This document shows, one piece after another, positions 31,020-42,343 of a stretch of 64,000 nucleotides of DNA (within the stretch, counting starts at the first letter, position 1; each line of letters opens with the position of its first letter). This stretch comes from Paraescarpia echinospica. Its lineage: Eukaryota; Annelida; Polychaeta; Sabellida; Siboglinidae. The stretch spans positions 38,547,882 through 38,611,881 of the forward strand of contig CM034534.1 of NCBI GenBank assembly GCA_020002185.1, written 5' to 3'. The notes below the pieces were generated by a model. It did not search any database and was not told where the DNA came from. It saw nothing but the letters and a program-made list of their open reading frames with translations. Both the position numbers and the translations under genes were made by a program.

Positions 31020-32734
31020 GTGTATAAGGATAAGGATGATTTTATTTTCCCAACAGCATTAAAAAATACAAATTATGTATAATTTTATACACACATACAC
31101 GTATTACATACAATACACACATACTGGCATATGCAGTAATATTGAAATGTGAAATATACAAAACAATTGAAAATTTGTATTCAACAGAATACAGTATACA
31201 TTTTGCTACAAAAGGAAAGAAAACAGTTGCTGTGGGATGGGAGATTCCTATTAAGATCAAAACTGAGCGTTATCATAGGAGCCACCCAGAAAACAATATT
31301 CTTAGTGTATCAAATCCTAGGATTTATATAACAAAAATATTGATTATGTCAAACATTACAAAAAGAAAATGTATTTGTCTTCTCTTACATAATGTGTGTG
31401 ATGGTTGTTTTGTTGATGCAATGTGCTTTGTAATGTGTTGAGTTTGCATGTACGCATGTATGCGATTATACAAATTTAAAAGTTGCATTTTTATTAACTG
31501 TGTTTCTCATTTATAATTTAATTGGCATATGTAGCAATTTAGTATATTGCACGTGACGTTATATTTTTGTACCATGTGGTTTTGAGCATAATTTGAGAAT
31601 CCTTTCAAACTATGGGTCACAGTAATATTGCAATTCAAAACTAAGGATTTCCTCAATTAGTATGTGTTGTTTTTGTAAACAATACAACTGTTTATTAATT
31701 GATTACAAAAATAATCAATTAATGCATTGACCAAGGTGAACTAGACAGGTAATTTGTACTGAGCACAGTGCACCATCGATCAAATGAAAGCTAAGTAGCC
31801 CAGTAATCAAATGTGCATTACAGTTTTGTAGATGAAACAATCAGGTAATACAATATTAAATAGTTCATAGAACGAGACAAGTTATTTTGAAGTGATTCTT
31901 GTGTTTTATTAAAAATATATAATTATTATTTGAAAAACTTCCTTAATTAATATATTATGCCATTGTTCCATGATGAACAATAACATTTTAAATTAATGGA
32001 ATCATACTCTGGCAAGAATACTTAGTAATATGTAGTATGATTTAAAGACGTGAAATTGTAGTACAGGTCTACTGTACCTGTATAAATGAATCTGCTAAAA
32101 CAGAACATGTCGAAACACATTTATTATGTTATTTCACAATGTTACAAGAAACAGCTAGAAATGCAATTCAGGATGAAGTAAATATATTACATTAGCGTTA
32201 ACTTGTATGTAACAAAAGTGTGTGGAGTGTTGGTCTCACGTACAATTTGTTTGGGAAATGTGTACCCCTAAACGAAAAAACCCGTGATATTGTGTTACCC
32301 TCTGCTGATCATGTAATACTGACAACAGTAACCGACGGATATTGCCGAAGCCGCTCACGGAAACATCCGAACGTTCTAGGGACACGAGCTGAACCAACAA
32401 TGGTGCTTTTCTTTACGTATTTTAAAAGTAGAAGTGTAATAGATTATCTTCGTAAAACGACATCAAACTTACATTTTCACAAGTATGGAAAAGAAACAAC
32501 AGTTGTTTTCGTTACAATATTTCCGTGTCTAGTCGCCAGGGGATCATATCGCCGATTCATCGGCCAGGTCGCAATCGTATTTGCATGCAAACCTCGCTTT
32601 GGGATAGCGCGTCAACGCCGACCTTTACAAATAAGAGATCACCGAGCGGGAAGTCGTTTGGGATGATTTTGTTTGATGGATATTACTATTTATATATTTA
32701 TGTTACGATTTGCATCAACATACGCTGCCATATT
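31020..32734. other. Non-coding DNA inside the putative hAT element
   Basis: No recognisable gene. A 148-codon open frame at 32220-32666 and the first ~70 codons of the frame starting at 32525 have no recognisable motif and precede the start of LINE homology. Confidence 0.45.
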
Positions 32735-35107
32735 ATTATGGGGGATTTTAACCACAGGCATATACAATGGAAATCTCTTCAGAGTATGGGGAGTGAGGAC
32801 CACAAGTTTTTAGTGTTTGTTCAAGATACTTTCCTTTCTAAACATGTGCTAGAACCAACCAGGGGTGAGAATGTGTTAGACATAGTTTTGTCCTCACATA
32901 ATGAATTAGTTGACAATGTCAAGATACGTGAGCCACTGGGGAGTAGCGATCACAACCAGATACATTTTACCATCAAAGTAAAATCAGAAAGGAATAGTAA
33001 AAAGCAGTATAGGAGAAATTTCCACAAAGGAAGGTATAAGGACATGAGGAAATATTTAGCAAAGATAGACTGGAATAACACACTGCAAAATAAGACAGCA
33101 ACAGAATGCTGGAATATATTAAAGAGTGAAATTAAGTGCATAGTCGACAAATTTGTACCCTTCAAAAAACAAGGGAAACGGTCCAAAAAGAAACACTTAT
33201 CGAAAGAAGCCATTAGAAAAATTAAGTATAAACAAATGATGTGGAAGTCATATAGATGTACTGGAAATGATGAAGACTACAACAGTTATAAAGAAGCACT
33301 TAACCAAGCTACAGCTGAAATTAGAAATTCAAAGAGAAGCTATGAACAACAATTAGCTAGTAATATAAAACATGACAGCAAGAGTTTTTATGCATATGTT
33401 CGAAGCAAACAGAAAGTTCAAGATAAGGTCGGTCCTCTAGAAGATAGTGCTGGAAATATAATATCAGAGGGATTCTTAATGGCAGAAGACCTGAATGAGT
33501 ACTTTAGTTCAGTGTTTACCAGAGAGGATATTAGTTCACTGCCAGTACCAGAGGCTAAGTTCAAGGGGGCAGATTCAGACTATTTAGGACAATTAATTGT
33601 AACCCCAGAAATGGTAGCTAAGAAAATAAGGGCTATGAAGGATAATAAATCACCTGGAGTGGATGGGATTCCGCCCAAACTACTATTGGAAATTGTAGAA
33701 CAAATTAGCGTATCGCTTGCAACAGTTTTCAATTTGTCATTAGAAGAGGGAGTGGTTCCTTTAGAATGGAAAGAGGCAAACATTATACCGTTATTTAAAA
33801 AAGGTTCGAGAAACAAGTCGGAGAACTATAGACCAGTGAGTTTAACATCAGTGATTTGCAAATTATTAGAAAGATTAATTAAAGATCACATGGTGGATTT
33901 TCTTGTTAAACAAAACTTGATCAACCCATCTCAACATGGTTTTTTTAAAGCAAGGTCATGCTTAACAAATATGTTATGTTTTTTGGAAGACATCACTAAG
34001 TGGGTAGATGAGGGATCACCAGTAGATATCGTCTACTTAGATTTTCAAAAAGCTTTCGACAAAGTACCACATCAAAGATTACTGCTGAAACTAAAGGCCC
34101 ATGGCATAGGAAATGGTATAATAAACTGGATAGAACAATGGCTGATTGACAGAAGACAACGTGTAGTAGTTGATGGGGAGGCTTCAAACTGGAAATCGGT
34201 ATTGAGTGGGGTACCACAGGGATCAGTATTAGGACCTATATTATTCTTAATATATATCAACGATTTGGATGATGAAATAACAAGCAAGGTGTTGAAATTT
34301 GCGAATTATACAAAAGTGTTTAGAAGGATTAAAAGTGATGGAGATAGACAGCATTTACAAGATGATCTTGACAGGTTGATCAAATGGTCTGAAAAGTGGC
34401 AAATGCTGTTCAATTTTGGGAAATGTAAATGCCTCCACACAGGACATGGGAACGAAGAGGTAGAATATACAATGGGGGGTACTGTACTAAGTACTACTGA
34501 AAAAGAAAAGGACTTAGGGTTAACCATTAGTGCTCATATGAAGGTTTCAGAGCAGTGCGGAATTGCAGCTTCAAAGGGATATCAAATCCTTGGATTAATT
34601 AGGCGAAACGTAACGTATAAGGAAAAAGAGCTAATAATACCGCTGTACAAAACACTAGTTAGGCCTCATTTAGAATATTGTATTCAAGCGTGGAGGCCAT
34701 ATCGCAGGAAGGACATAGATATGCTAGAAAGAGTACAGAGGAGAGCAACTAAAATAATACAAAAACTGAGGGATCTTAGTTACGAAATACGCCTAAAAAA
34801 ATGCGGTTTAACAACACTAGAGACCAGGAGATTGAGAGGAGATCAGATAGAAGTGTTTAAAATATTAAATGGTTATGAAAATATTGATAGAAATATATTT
34901 TTTTCAATTAAGAAAGATAGAAGGACTAGAGGACATGAAGTTACATTAGCAAAGGAGCAGAGTAGATTAGATATAAGAAAGTTTTCATTTTCACAAAGGA
35001 CTGTAAATGAATGGAACAGATTATCTGCTGATTGTGTGGGTGCTAGTAACGTGAATATGTTTAAATATAAAATCGACACATACCTCAGACGGGCGGGATA
35101 CACATAG
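32525..35107 (+). CDS. LINE ORF2: endonuclease C-terminus and reverse transcriptase, catalytic site mutated
   Basis: An unbroken 860-codon frame. Its first ~70 codons are not LINE-derived. From about residue 72 it has the late endonuclease motifs (MGDFNHRHIQW, GSSDHNQIHF), the RT linker, KSPGVDGIPPKLL, NYRPVSLTSVICKLLERL, YLDFQKAFDKVPH, GVPQGSVLGPILF and the thumb/C-terminus. The catalytic motif reads KFANYTKVF, where copy 1 (4023-6230) has KFADDTKVF, so both metal-binding aspartates are lost. With the N-terminal half of the endonuclease also absent, the protein should be inactive despite the long open frame. The frame runs to TAG just before the 3' UTR. Confidence 0.88.
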   Translation: MSSRQGIISPIHRPGRNRICMQTSLWDSASTPTFTNKRSPSGKSFGMILFDGYYYLYIYVTICINIRCHIIMGDFNHRHIQWKSLQSMGSEDHKFLVFVQDTFLSKHVLEPTRGENVLDIVLSSHNELVDNVKIREPLGSSDHNQIHFTIKVKSERNSKKQYRRNFHKGRYKDMRKYLAKIDWNNTLQNKTATECWNILKSEIKCIVDKFVPFKKQGKRSKKKHLSKEAIRKIKYKQMMWKSYRCTGNDEDYNSYKEALNQATAEIRNSKRSYEQQLASNIKHDSKSFYAYVRSKQKVQDKVGPLEDSAGNIISEGFLMAEDLNEYFSSVFTREDISSLPVPEAKFKGADSDYLGQLIVTPEMVAKKIRAMKDNKSPGVDGIPPKLLLEIVEQISVSLATVFNLSLEEGVVPLEWKEANIIPLFKKGSRNKSENYRPVSLTSVICKLLERLIKDHMVDFLVKQNLINPSQHGFFKARSCLTNMLCFLEDITKWVDEGSPVDIVYLDFQKAFDKVPHQRLLLKLKAHGIGNGIINWIEQWLIDRRQRVVVDGEASNWKSVLSGVPQGSVLGPILFLIYINDLDDEITSKVLKFANYTKVFRRIKSDGDRQHLQDDLDRLIKWSEKWQMLFNFGKCKCLHTGHGNEEVEYTMGGTVLSTTEKEKDLGLTISAHMKVSEQCGIAASKGYQILGLIRRNVTYKEKELIIPLYKTLVRPHLEYCIQAWRPYRRKDIDMLERVQRRATKIIQKLRDLSYEIRLKKCGLTTLETRRLRGDQIEVFKILNGYENIDRNIFFSIKKDRRTRGHEVTLAKEQSRLDIRKFSFSQRTVNEWNRLSADCVGASNVNMFKYKIDTYLRRAGYT

Positions 35108-35205
35108 ATAAAAGGGTCGGACTCTCGATAAGCCAAAGGGCTTCCTTGTCCACCTACCACCTAGAGTTAATTCTCTGGGTGGCAATCTTGTTATATCGCT
35201 CACTG
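32735..35205 (+). mobile_element. CR1-like LINE (copy 2), 5'-truncated
   Basis: Homology to the other copies begins at the endonuclease motif MGDFNH (about 32738). It ends after the 3' hairpin (CCACC...GGTGG, 35155-35184) and a single ATCTTGTTAT tail. It lies inside the proposed hAT element. It is the best preserved ORF2 in the window. Confidence 0.92.
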
Positions 35206-36096
35206 CGGGTAGCATCGCAGACTGGCACAAACCGAGTCGCTCTCTTGGCCTCAAAAGTTCGCTAAGACGCAATATTTTCGTAACACAAATGTGCCTGGGA
35301 TGTTGTTGAATGGTGGATCTAACGCACTGGGCTTTCAAATTTTGGCAAAAGTGTAGTTCTATCGACGAAATTGAGGTGGGCCCGGATATTAAACAAGTGC
35401 CCTTGTTCGTAACTATACTGCTATTTTCTGTATTATACTGCCTTTTACTGGGTATGACGACTATGGTCCCCTTAATGTAAACAATGCCTTTGTCATAAAA
35501 CAATGTGAAGGAACTTTTGTAAAATAGATCCCTATTGTAACTTCCTACCACTTATTTATTTCATGCTATGCAACCAAATTGTTGGACAAATTGGTTTTAG
35601 TGAAGTACTTGCAATTTTCATAAGAGTAAGTTGGTGGCGAATAAACACTGCTATCGACGACTATCGTCCGGCGGTTATTAATCCAGTGAACGAGACGCTA
35701 TTATTGTAAGTGTGGTTGGATGGCACGATATTCTCATAAGGTCATACCACGTTATACATGTATTTAGTGGCAACATCTCGCGAGCTCCAGGGGGACACGA
35801 TAATCGTAGATGAACAATAGGCGGCCACTATAATTATATTACTTCCTGTTGCAGAGACTGTTATTGAATTAAGGTTCGTGTAGAGTAAAGTACTTATTTT
35901 AATCTCGCATTTTGTGTCCTGCTGTAATGTTGAAATTAAAACGTTGAATTGTAATTTTACTCTTACTTCAAGTATTTTTGAAAGTTACTTTTACTTTTTA
36001 CTCAAGTAGGTTTTTTTTCAATGTACTTTCACTTAAGTAGTTTTGAGGTGAGTTACTTGTAACTTTTACTCAAGTACAAAATAAAAGTAGTTCAGT
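35206..36096. other. Non-coding DNA ending in hAT subterminal repeats
   Basis: A minus-strand open frame (35551-35021) overlaps the LINE 3' end and is unrecognised. From 35945 the sequence is hAT-type ACTCAAGTA repeats. Confidence 0.45.
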
Positions 36097-36611
36097 CAAC
36101 ATTGAACATTGGTGATGTCTGAAGTAATGCCTCAAAGGGCGAACAAAAACAGAACACTCCCTTGCATTCTATTCCACAATGTCAAACCAGTCACAGAGAA
36201 GGAGCGACGTCCACAGCGTTTTTGGTTGTATCGTGGAACAGTTAATAAGGTCTGGTCGGCGAATCTCGGTGACTGGGTTGGCGCCTATGCGGACTGCTGA
36301 GTTATTAATGTCGATACACAATATTCAATACCTACTCCTTTTGTCACACAGTATGTGAGCAACAGGGATATGAGCTGTAATTGAAAACGAAGAAGATTCT
36401 TATGTGTATGTTTGTGTAACGCTGGCAGGTTCATGTGTAATGCTATATTCATGCGTGTAATACTATATTGTAAGGTGTGGTCAAGTTACATACCAGTGGC
36501 CAGTTGCGTGACACACACCCAACCGAGTACGCGCGCAAATTAGGGCGCAACTCCTGGGACAACCCCGAGCAGCCCTAACTCCAGCTAGGTGTCACATAGC
36601 CGGTTTTACTA

Positions 36612-37602
36612 ATGGCCGCGATCGTTCACGAGTTATACTGGCGCAGACAGTTAAGAAGAAATCGCGTTTTTAGAGATCATTTAAACCCCCTGGATACGTT
36701 CAGCTGTTTGAAAGGTATCGTTTCAGAAGAGTTCATTTATTCAGAATCGTCGACGAAATTCGTGGCGACGTGGAATTTGCATATGGCCGAAAGGATTCTT
36801 GTCGCCCGAAGTTCAAGTGTTAACTGCGTTGCGATTTTTCGCGTCTGAGTCCTTCCAGAATGTTGTTGGCGATACAATTCTGACACATAAATCGACCGTT
36901 AGTAGAAAAATTTATTGTGTGTCGCAAGCTTTGTGTGAGCGCGCGGAGATATATTTTCTTTCCCCGACAGCGTGAAGCGAATTGGCAGAAACGTTTTTTT
37001 TATGCCATGGCAAGTTTCCCAAACGTCATCGGTTGCGTTGGTGGGACGCACGTGAAGTTGCAGACTCCGGTCGGAAACGAATACGAGTATGTCAACAGAA
37101 GCGGCAGACTTGTGATGCCGAACTGCGCACTTTAAATTATGTAGTCAAATATCCGGGATCGGCACTTGATGCACGAATTTTGAGGGAGGGCTCAGTTTGG
37201 AAAGCCTTCGAGGGGAATCTTCGCCCTCTTTATTCTGAGAGACAGTGCGTACCCGTTACGAGAATGGCTGCTGACGCTCTTTATAAATTCACAAACACCA
37301 CCAGAAATTGCGTATAGCCGCGCCTTTGTCAACACGTAACAATGGAAAGGTGTAGCGGTGTCCTGAAATGACGATTTCACTGTATGCATACAGAATTGCA
37401 GTACTGTCCAGAGAGGGCATGCAAAATCATCATAGCGTGCTTGGTGTTGCATAATATGGCTTTGGAATTTGGCACACCCGACCCAGACCCACACGACAAC
37501 AATGACGATGATGCGGATAACACTGTCTGCAACGACAATCCCACCATTTCAGGAAGAGCTATGCGTCAACGTATTGTTCAACAACACTTTACAAGAAGGT
37601 AA
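36612..37602 (+). pseudogene. Harbinger transposase, broken
   Basis: Pieces in several frames read RVFRDHLNPLDTF (N-terminus), FYAMASFPNVIGCVGGTHVK, YVNRSGR, VVKYPGSALDARILREGSVW and, near the end, CPERACKIIIACLVLHNMAL. This matches PIF/Harbinger DDE nucleases. The first catalytic aspartate, normally in CVDGTH, is glycine here (CVGGTH). Several frameshifts and stops separate the blocks. An intact protein would cut and paste the element together with its Myb-like partner. Confidence 0.85.
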
Positions 37603-38204
37603 GTCTTTATCAACAGGACGCATTATTAGTGAGATAGTATATTAAGATCCTTGTGACCTGCTACTCACACAATGAAGTGGATGTACCTGCAAAAGCGCAA
37701 TAGCATTTACGGAGGTTTTATTCATCACCATCCAAGCAGAAACTATTTGATGATATCTTAAAATCTGACGCAATGGTAAATTATCTAATGAACTCACAAT
37801 GCAAAATTATGTAAACGACTCTCTTACGTATTTTTAAGTATGTGTATATTTTGCATTTACTGACTAAGCACACAGCAATTAGTAATAGAAACAAAGCCAG
37901 ATCAAACGCAAATCATGGTATGTGGTTAACTGTAGACCTACTATGTTACTGTTGTGCTAATTTCTTTTGCAGCAGTTGAATGTCAAGCTGAAGTTTATTT
38001 TTAGATCTTTTATTTCAATGTCTTTTTGCAGGTAGATGGCGTAGAGGTCGCCAACAGTTGGTGTGGACTGTCTCTTCCTCTTCCTGCTCGTGGCGACTGG
38101 CGAGACGATTGAAGGCTCTCTCGCCCGTAACGTGTCACTGTCATCAACTCCCACAGTGACATTGTCTCCAAAGTCTAAAGGAGTGTTGCACCTTGTGGGA
38201 TTAC

Positions 38205-38230
38205 TGCTGCTGCTGCTGCTGCTGCTGTTG

Positions 38231-38276
<46 letters not shown>
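38205..38276. repeat. (CTG)n trinucleotide repeat
   Basis: About 24 CTG units with a few TTG interruptions. On the minus strand it lies in a probable exon of the Harbinger accessory gene, in the serine (AGC) frame. Confidence 0.95.
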
Positions 38277-38289
38277 ATGGACGATCTGT

Positions 38290-39240
38290 AACAATAAGTT
38301 ATATGTCATGCCAAGACATATAACTTTTTGTATAACACACCAATGATTGTTTAATATTTGTATTAACATAGACAGGATTTTTCAAATGTGGTGTAGTACA
38401 GTACCCACAGCCTTGCATGTCAAAGGTACTGTGGCTGGAAAGAAGTTATGATTTTTACAGGGTCAGTTGTTAAAATTTGATAACATATTGATTACATTTG
38501 TACATGATACAATCTGAAATTGTTTGCAAGAAAAAACAAGAACAATTACTCAGTAGTTTGTGTAAAACAAGCGACAGTATATTTATTCACTGTCATATTA
38601 ACAATTAAATAATTATTTTAACTGGCACACGATTTGATGTCATCAGCAGATTTCCAAATAAATTCATAACTGTGGAATGCATTCATATTTATATGTGTTT
38701 TGTACCTCAAATAAAACGTTGTGTGTGTCATCTTACCATCGATGTTCTCACTAGGAGCACCGCTGACTGGAGTGACGGGAACAGCGTCGTTGACAATCTG
38801 CAGGGAGCTGTTCTGCTGCACCAATGACTCTGGGACGTAATCATTACAATTATGTCGTGTTGTGTAACTCCAACGCATAGGCATAGGAACATCCCGAAAC
38901 ATGTATACAATGATGACACAATATAAAAAACTGACACAATACTGATGTTATAAATCGCGCTCATCTATTGATGTTTTTTTCCCTTTTCTTTCTCTTTTTC
39001 TCTTTTGTTTCCTCCACAGACAGATCAAACGTTGTGTAATTATCAGGATTGATCGTTCAACGTAATGTTCAGATTCGAGTTTCACAGCTGTCACTGTTAG
39101 TTAATAGTGGTGCAACATTACATAAGTAGCAATACCAAGTGCAGTCTAAATTTATTTAATTATGGTAGATGCGTGTACAACCTTGTTAATTGTGACCGAC
39201 TAACGTAGTTTCAATACCTAAGACAACTCACAAAGCAATT
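38290..39240. other. Non-coding interior of the Harbinger element
   Basis: Probably introns of the minus-strand accessory gene. A possible small exon lies near 38740-38830 on the minus strand (ACSAVLLVRTSM region), but it is not supportable. Confidence 0.35.
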
Positions 39241-39996
39241 GCGGCTTATTTAAATGGGTGTTCTTGCGAAATTAAGCACACATTAAGAAATGACATTAGC
39301 AAACCTTCAGCTTCGCCTGCGAACAGGCCGTCGTCGCCCACATCCATGCCGCCTTCTACTCCATCTGTAAGGGTCGATTCCTCGCGGAAGATGTTGGCGA
39401 TAAGGTCAGTATATATTCCGTCTTTGCGACGCATCTGTCCCTCGGTGTGTCCGTCTTGCCAGGTCTGAACTCGCATCGCTGGCAAGTTTCTGCCATTTCT
39501 TTTTCAGCTCGTCACACTACGGTGAGACTTTGAAACGGCGTTAACGTCCGATGCTATCACGTTCCATGCCACCTTCTTGTCGCGGTTGGACAGTGTGGAC
39601 TTGAAACGCCCTTGGAGTGTGTTTTTCCTCCTGCCATACGCTTGTGTGAGGGCAATTATCTCGTCGTGAACGAAATTATCTTTCCTATTTCGAATCTGTG
39701 GTTTTGCTTCCGCCATGGTGAAATGAACCCTGGGAAGATTTGCCCTGAAGACGTGGTAATCCGCTTATCTGTTAATCGTGCCATTAGCACTTAGTTTGGT
39801 GACGGCTGGGGGGCTGTCATGCAATGCTTCCTAAGCATCTGCTCAACTAGGTGACACCTAGGGAGGTGGTTGTATTTCGATCGCCTAAGTTGGGTGCGTG
39901 TCATGCAGCCGGCCACAGGCCTGATGCGATGAACGCATACACACACTCCTGCCGAGACAAAATAATTCCGCTCGAGCTCTCAAAGGTTGGTCTAGT

Positions 39997-40188
39997 TGGA
40001 GGTTTTTAGACATCTCAAAGAGGGTGCAGTTGCAGGTTTCAAGGGGGTGCAGTTGTAGGTCTCAGAGGGGGGTGCAGTCGGTGGTCTCAAACGGGTTCAG
40101 TTGCAGGTCTCAAGAAGGGTGCCGTTGCATGACTTAAGAGGGGTGCAGTTGGTGATCTCAAAGGGGAGCAGTTGGAGGTTTGTTCGGA
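39997..40188. repeat. ~29-bp minisatellite, about 6.5 copies
   Basis: The unit is GGGGTGCAGTTGCAGGTCTC plus AAGAG-like spacer, with moderate divergence between copies. It lies just outside the Harbinger right end. Confidence 0.9.
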
Positions 40189-40189
40189 G

Positions 40190-40750
40190 CCTACAGCCGC
40201 CAGTCTAGCCCCCCCTCCATACCAACCACACCACCGGCCTGTACACATGTCATAAGAAAGGCGTTCCTTGGAACAGTCCTATATTTTGACCAGATGTCCC
40301 GAGTCCACATATAGACAAAACATGATACATCAACGCTGTGATATATCAACGAATTGCTGAGGTGAAGTAGTTTATTGGTAATACGAAGCGTCGTGCTTAC
40401 ACAAGTACGTGACGTGCTTGCTACATCATCACATACCGAATCACAACCAAGTGCCAAAACACCGGTAGGCATCCTCCAACGAAACAGTACCATGCATTAC
40501 ACCCCCTTTTTCCAATGAAATAAAAATAATTGTATGAACGAGGAACAACTACTACGACTAATCTAGGTAGGTAATATAACACAGTCTGTATCAATATAAC
40601 ACAGTCCGTAGAACACTGATCAACGCCTGTTCCCAGGATTTATAGATCAAGTCTGTGAGGCGTCAACACAGTTCTACCTGACCGCATGTGATACGCATTC
40701 TGCGTCGTCTCTGATTTCGTCAGTTGCAGCTCTTCTCGCGCTTGCTTGAC
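40190..40750. other. Unannotated DNA, possible 3' LTR of Gypsy-B (minus strand)
   Basis: Lies just downstream of the Gypsy-B pol end on its coding strand. No second LTR copy was found to confirm this. Confidence 0.3.
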
Positions 40751-40754
40751 CATC

Positions 40755-42343
40755 TTATTGCTGCGGTGCTGTCAGTTGCTGGTACGCTGGCTGTGCATGC
40801 GATGTGTTGTCTCCGCATGCACCCGTGGGTAGCTCGTCAACGAACAGTACTCGTAGTCTCGCAGGTGGCGTCACATGTATCTGCCTGCGGTTGCGCCTAA
40901 GGATGTCACCGTTTTGCGACTCGACTAGATACGAATGTGGTTCTTCACACCTTGCCTTCATAGTTGCCTCGTTCCAACGACCAGACACATGATCATATAT
41001 GCGTATCGGTTGTCCTGCCATCAATGGGGTTAAGTTGTGCGCATTCGTGTCGTGATACGCTTTCTGGGTATCCTGGCGCTCCTTTAGTCTGTTCTGGACC
41101 TCATCTCGATGCGACAAGGGGTTGCGAATCTGGATGGGTAGATCTCCCTTTAGCTTTCCTGCGTACATCAGTTCGCTCGGTGACGGTAGATGGTGGTCAA
41201 GAGGGGTAGATCGTAAACATAGCATCGCCTTGCTTGGATCCGTTTGACTGTGGGTAGTGGAGGCACTTGTAACGTGTTCAAATCCCCATGACTCTGTTTT
41301 TTTCGGAAGTTTCCACAATCATAGTGTGGTCCGTTATCACTCATGGCTTTCTCTGGGGTGCCATGCTCTGAGAATATGTCCGCGGTTGCCGTCCCTACTG
41401 CGTGGCTGGTACACGGCGTTGGCATTTTCCGGATGAACGGGAATTTAGAGAAGTAGTCTGCTACTATTAGGTACTCCTTGTTGTCGAAGTGAAAGATATC
41501 AGTTCCGAGTATCTGCCATGCTCTCGTCGCCAACTCGTGAAGCATCAACGTTTCTTTCGCGTTGGAGCGTTGGTGCTCTTGACAGATTGCACACCGCTTC
41601 ACCATTTCTTCTAGGTCGTTGTGGATGCCGTTCCAGTAAACACAGGATTTCGCTCGTAGCTTGCATTTCTCTATGCCCTGGTGTCCTGCATGTACTCGTT
41701 GTAGCACGTCTGCCTGCATACTCTTTGGTATTAGGACTCGCTCACCTTTCAGGATGACACCATCGTCTCCCGAGAGTTCATCACGATAACACCAGTATGG
41801 TCGCAACTGTTTCGGGATGTCGTCACGTTTCTTCGGCCATCCGTTGATGATGATGTCCTGCAGGTTGTAGAGTACTGCGTCGCTCCTCGTCTCACTTCTG
41901 AGTTGTTGAATCTTGTTGTTCGAGAATAACACCATGCTGACCATGACATCGAGGTCGACTTCCTCTGTACTTTGTGGATTTGGAATTCTCGACAACCCGT
42001 CTGCCAGGAGCATCTCCTTTTCTGGTCGGGATTTGATTGTCAATTCTCAACAACATCCTCTGCAGTCTAGGTGGCGCTGCGATGATGGTTCTTCAGCTGA
42101 ATCATCTCTAACAGCTTGTGAATCCTCTCAACCGTGAAATGTTTGCCATACACGTGTGTACGGAATCGCTCGGCACCAAATGCGACTGCGAGTACTTCTC
42201 TGTCAATGTTTGAGTATATTTTCTCTGCATCTGTGAGACCTTTGGAAGCATACGCTATCGGTCTTCCTTCCAGCAGAAGAACATCTCCCAGGCCTCTTCC
42301 TGAAGCATATACTTGTATCGTAGCGCAAGTGTTGTCTCTGCGC
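40755..42343 (-). pseudogene. Gypsy-B RNase H and integrase
   Basis: From high to low coordinate: RNase H block TIQVYASGRGLGDVLL, GRPIAYASKGLTDAEKIY and LAVAFGAERFRTHVYGK (about 42330-42070). A break follows, then the integrase: MLLADGLSRIPNPQ, zinc-binding HAGHQGIEKC...CAICQEH, core GTDIFHFDNKEYLIVADYFS and SDNGPHYD. A frameshift near 41300 leads to SWGFEHVTSAST, MLCLRSTPLDHHLPSPSE and the C-terminal LVESQNGDILRRNRRQI. Two catalytic aspartates (GTD, SDNG) are visible; the glutamate region is scrambled. The frames 42043-41168 and 41318-40755 are long, so decay is recent to moderate. The RT portion continues at 44797, beyond an inserted DNA transposon. Confidence 0.9.

Larger units (their letters stand above)
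29914..36104. mobile_element. Probable large non-autonomous hAT element containing a LINE
   Basis: The left end CAGTAGTGGCAAGTTACG and the right end, read inward, CAATGTTGACTGAACTAC resemble the termini of the hAT at 1233-2467. Both subterminal zones (29914-30030 and 35945-36090) are full of the same ACTTTTACTCAAGTA/TAACGAAGTAGTTTT repeats. The 8 bases outside are AACATTGC and AACATTGG, a 7/8 target-site duplication. No transposase was found. LINE copy 2 (32735-35205) lies inside. The two ends could alternatively belong to separate elements. Confidence 0.6.
37957..39716 (-). pseudogene. Harbinger Myb/SANT-like accessory protein, split and probably decayed
   Basis: It begins at 39716 with a Myb/SANT-like domain (FVHDEIIALTQAYGRRKNTL, LSNRDKKVAWNVIASDVNAV). 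This breaks near 39505 and resumes in another frame at 39485 (MRRKDGIYTDLIANIFREES). Later exons are suggested by 38287-38040: acceptor TTATTGTTACAG, then a run of AGC codons from the CAG/CTG repeat, then TRCNTPLDFGDNVTVG and SRKRKRQSTPTVGDLYAIYL. In Harbinger elements this protein binds the ends and brings the transposase to the nucleus. The exon model is tentative. Confidence 0.6.
36500..39915. mobile_element. PIF/Harbinger DNA transposon, two convergent genes
   Basis: The left end contains GTGGCCAGTTGCGTGACACA-CACCCAAC (about 36501-36528). The right end read inward contains GTGGCCGGCTGCATGACACG-CACCCAAC. A subterminal motif CTAGGTGTCAC(A/C)TAG is present on both sides (36586-36600 and 39850-39864). 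It encodes a Harbinger transposase on the plus strand and a Myb/SANT-like protein on the minus strand, the usual two-gene content. I could not fix a 3-bp target duplication. Both genes are damaged. Confidence 0.8.

Noticed and set aside
32220..32666. 148-codon frame upstream of LINE copy 2
   Set aside because: No recognisable motif, no family similarity, and LINE homology starts only at 32735.
35021..35551. 176-codon minus-strand frame
   Set aside because: It overlaps the LINE 3' end antisense and shows no domain.
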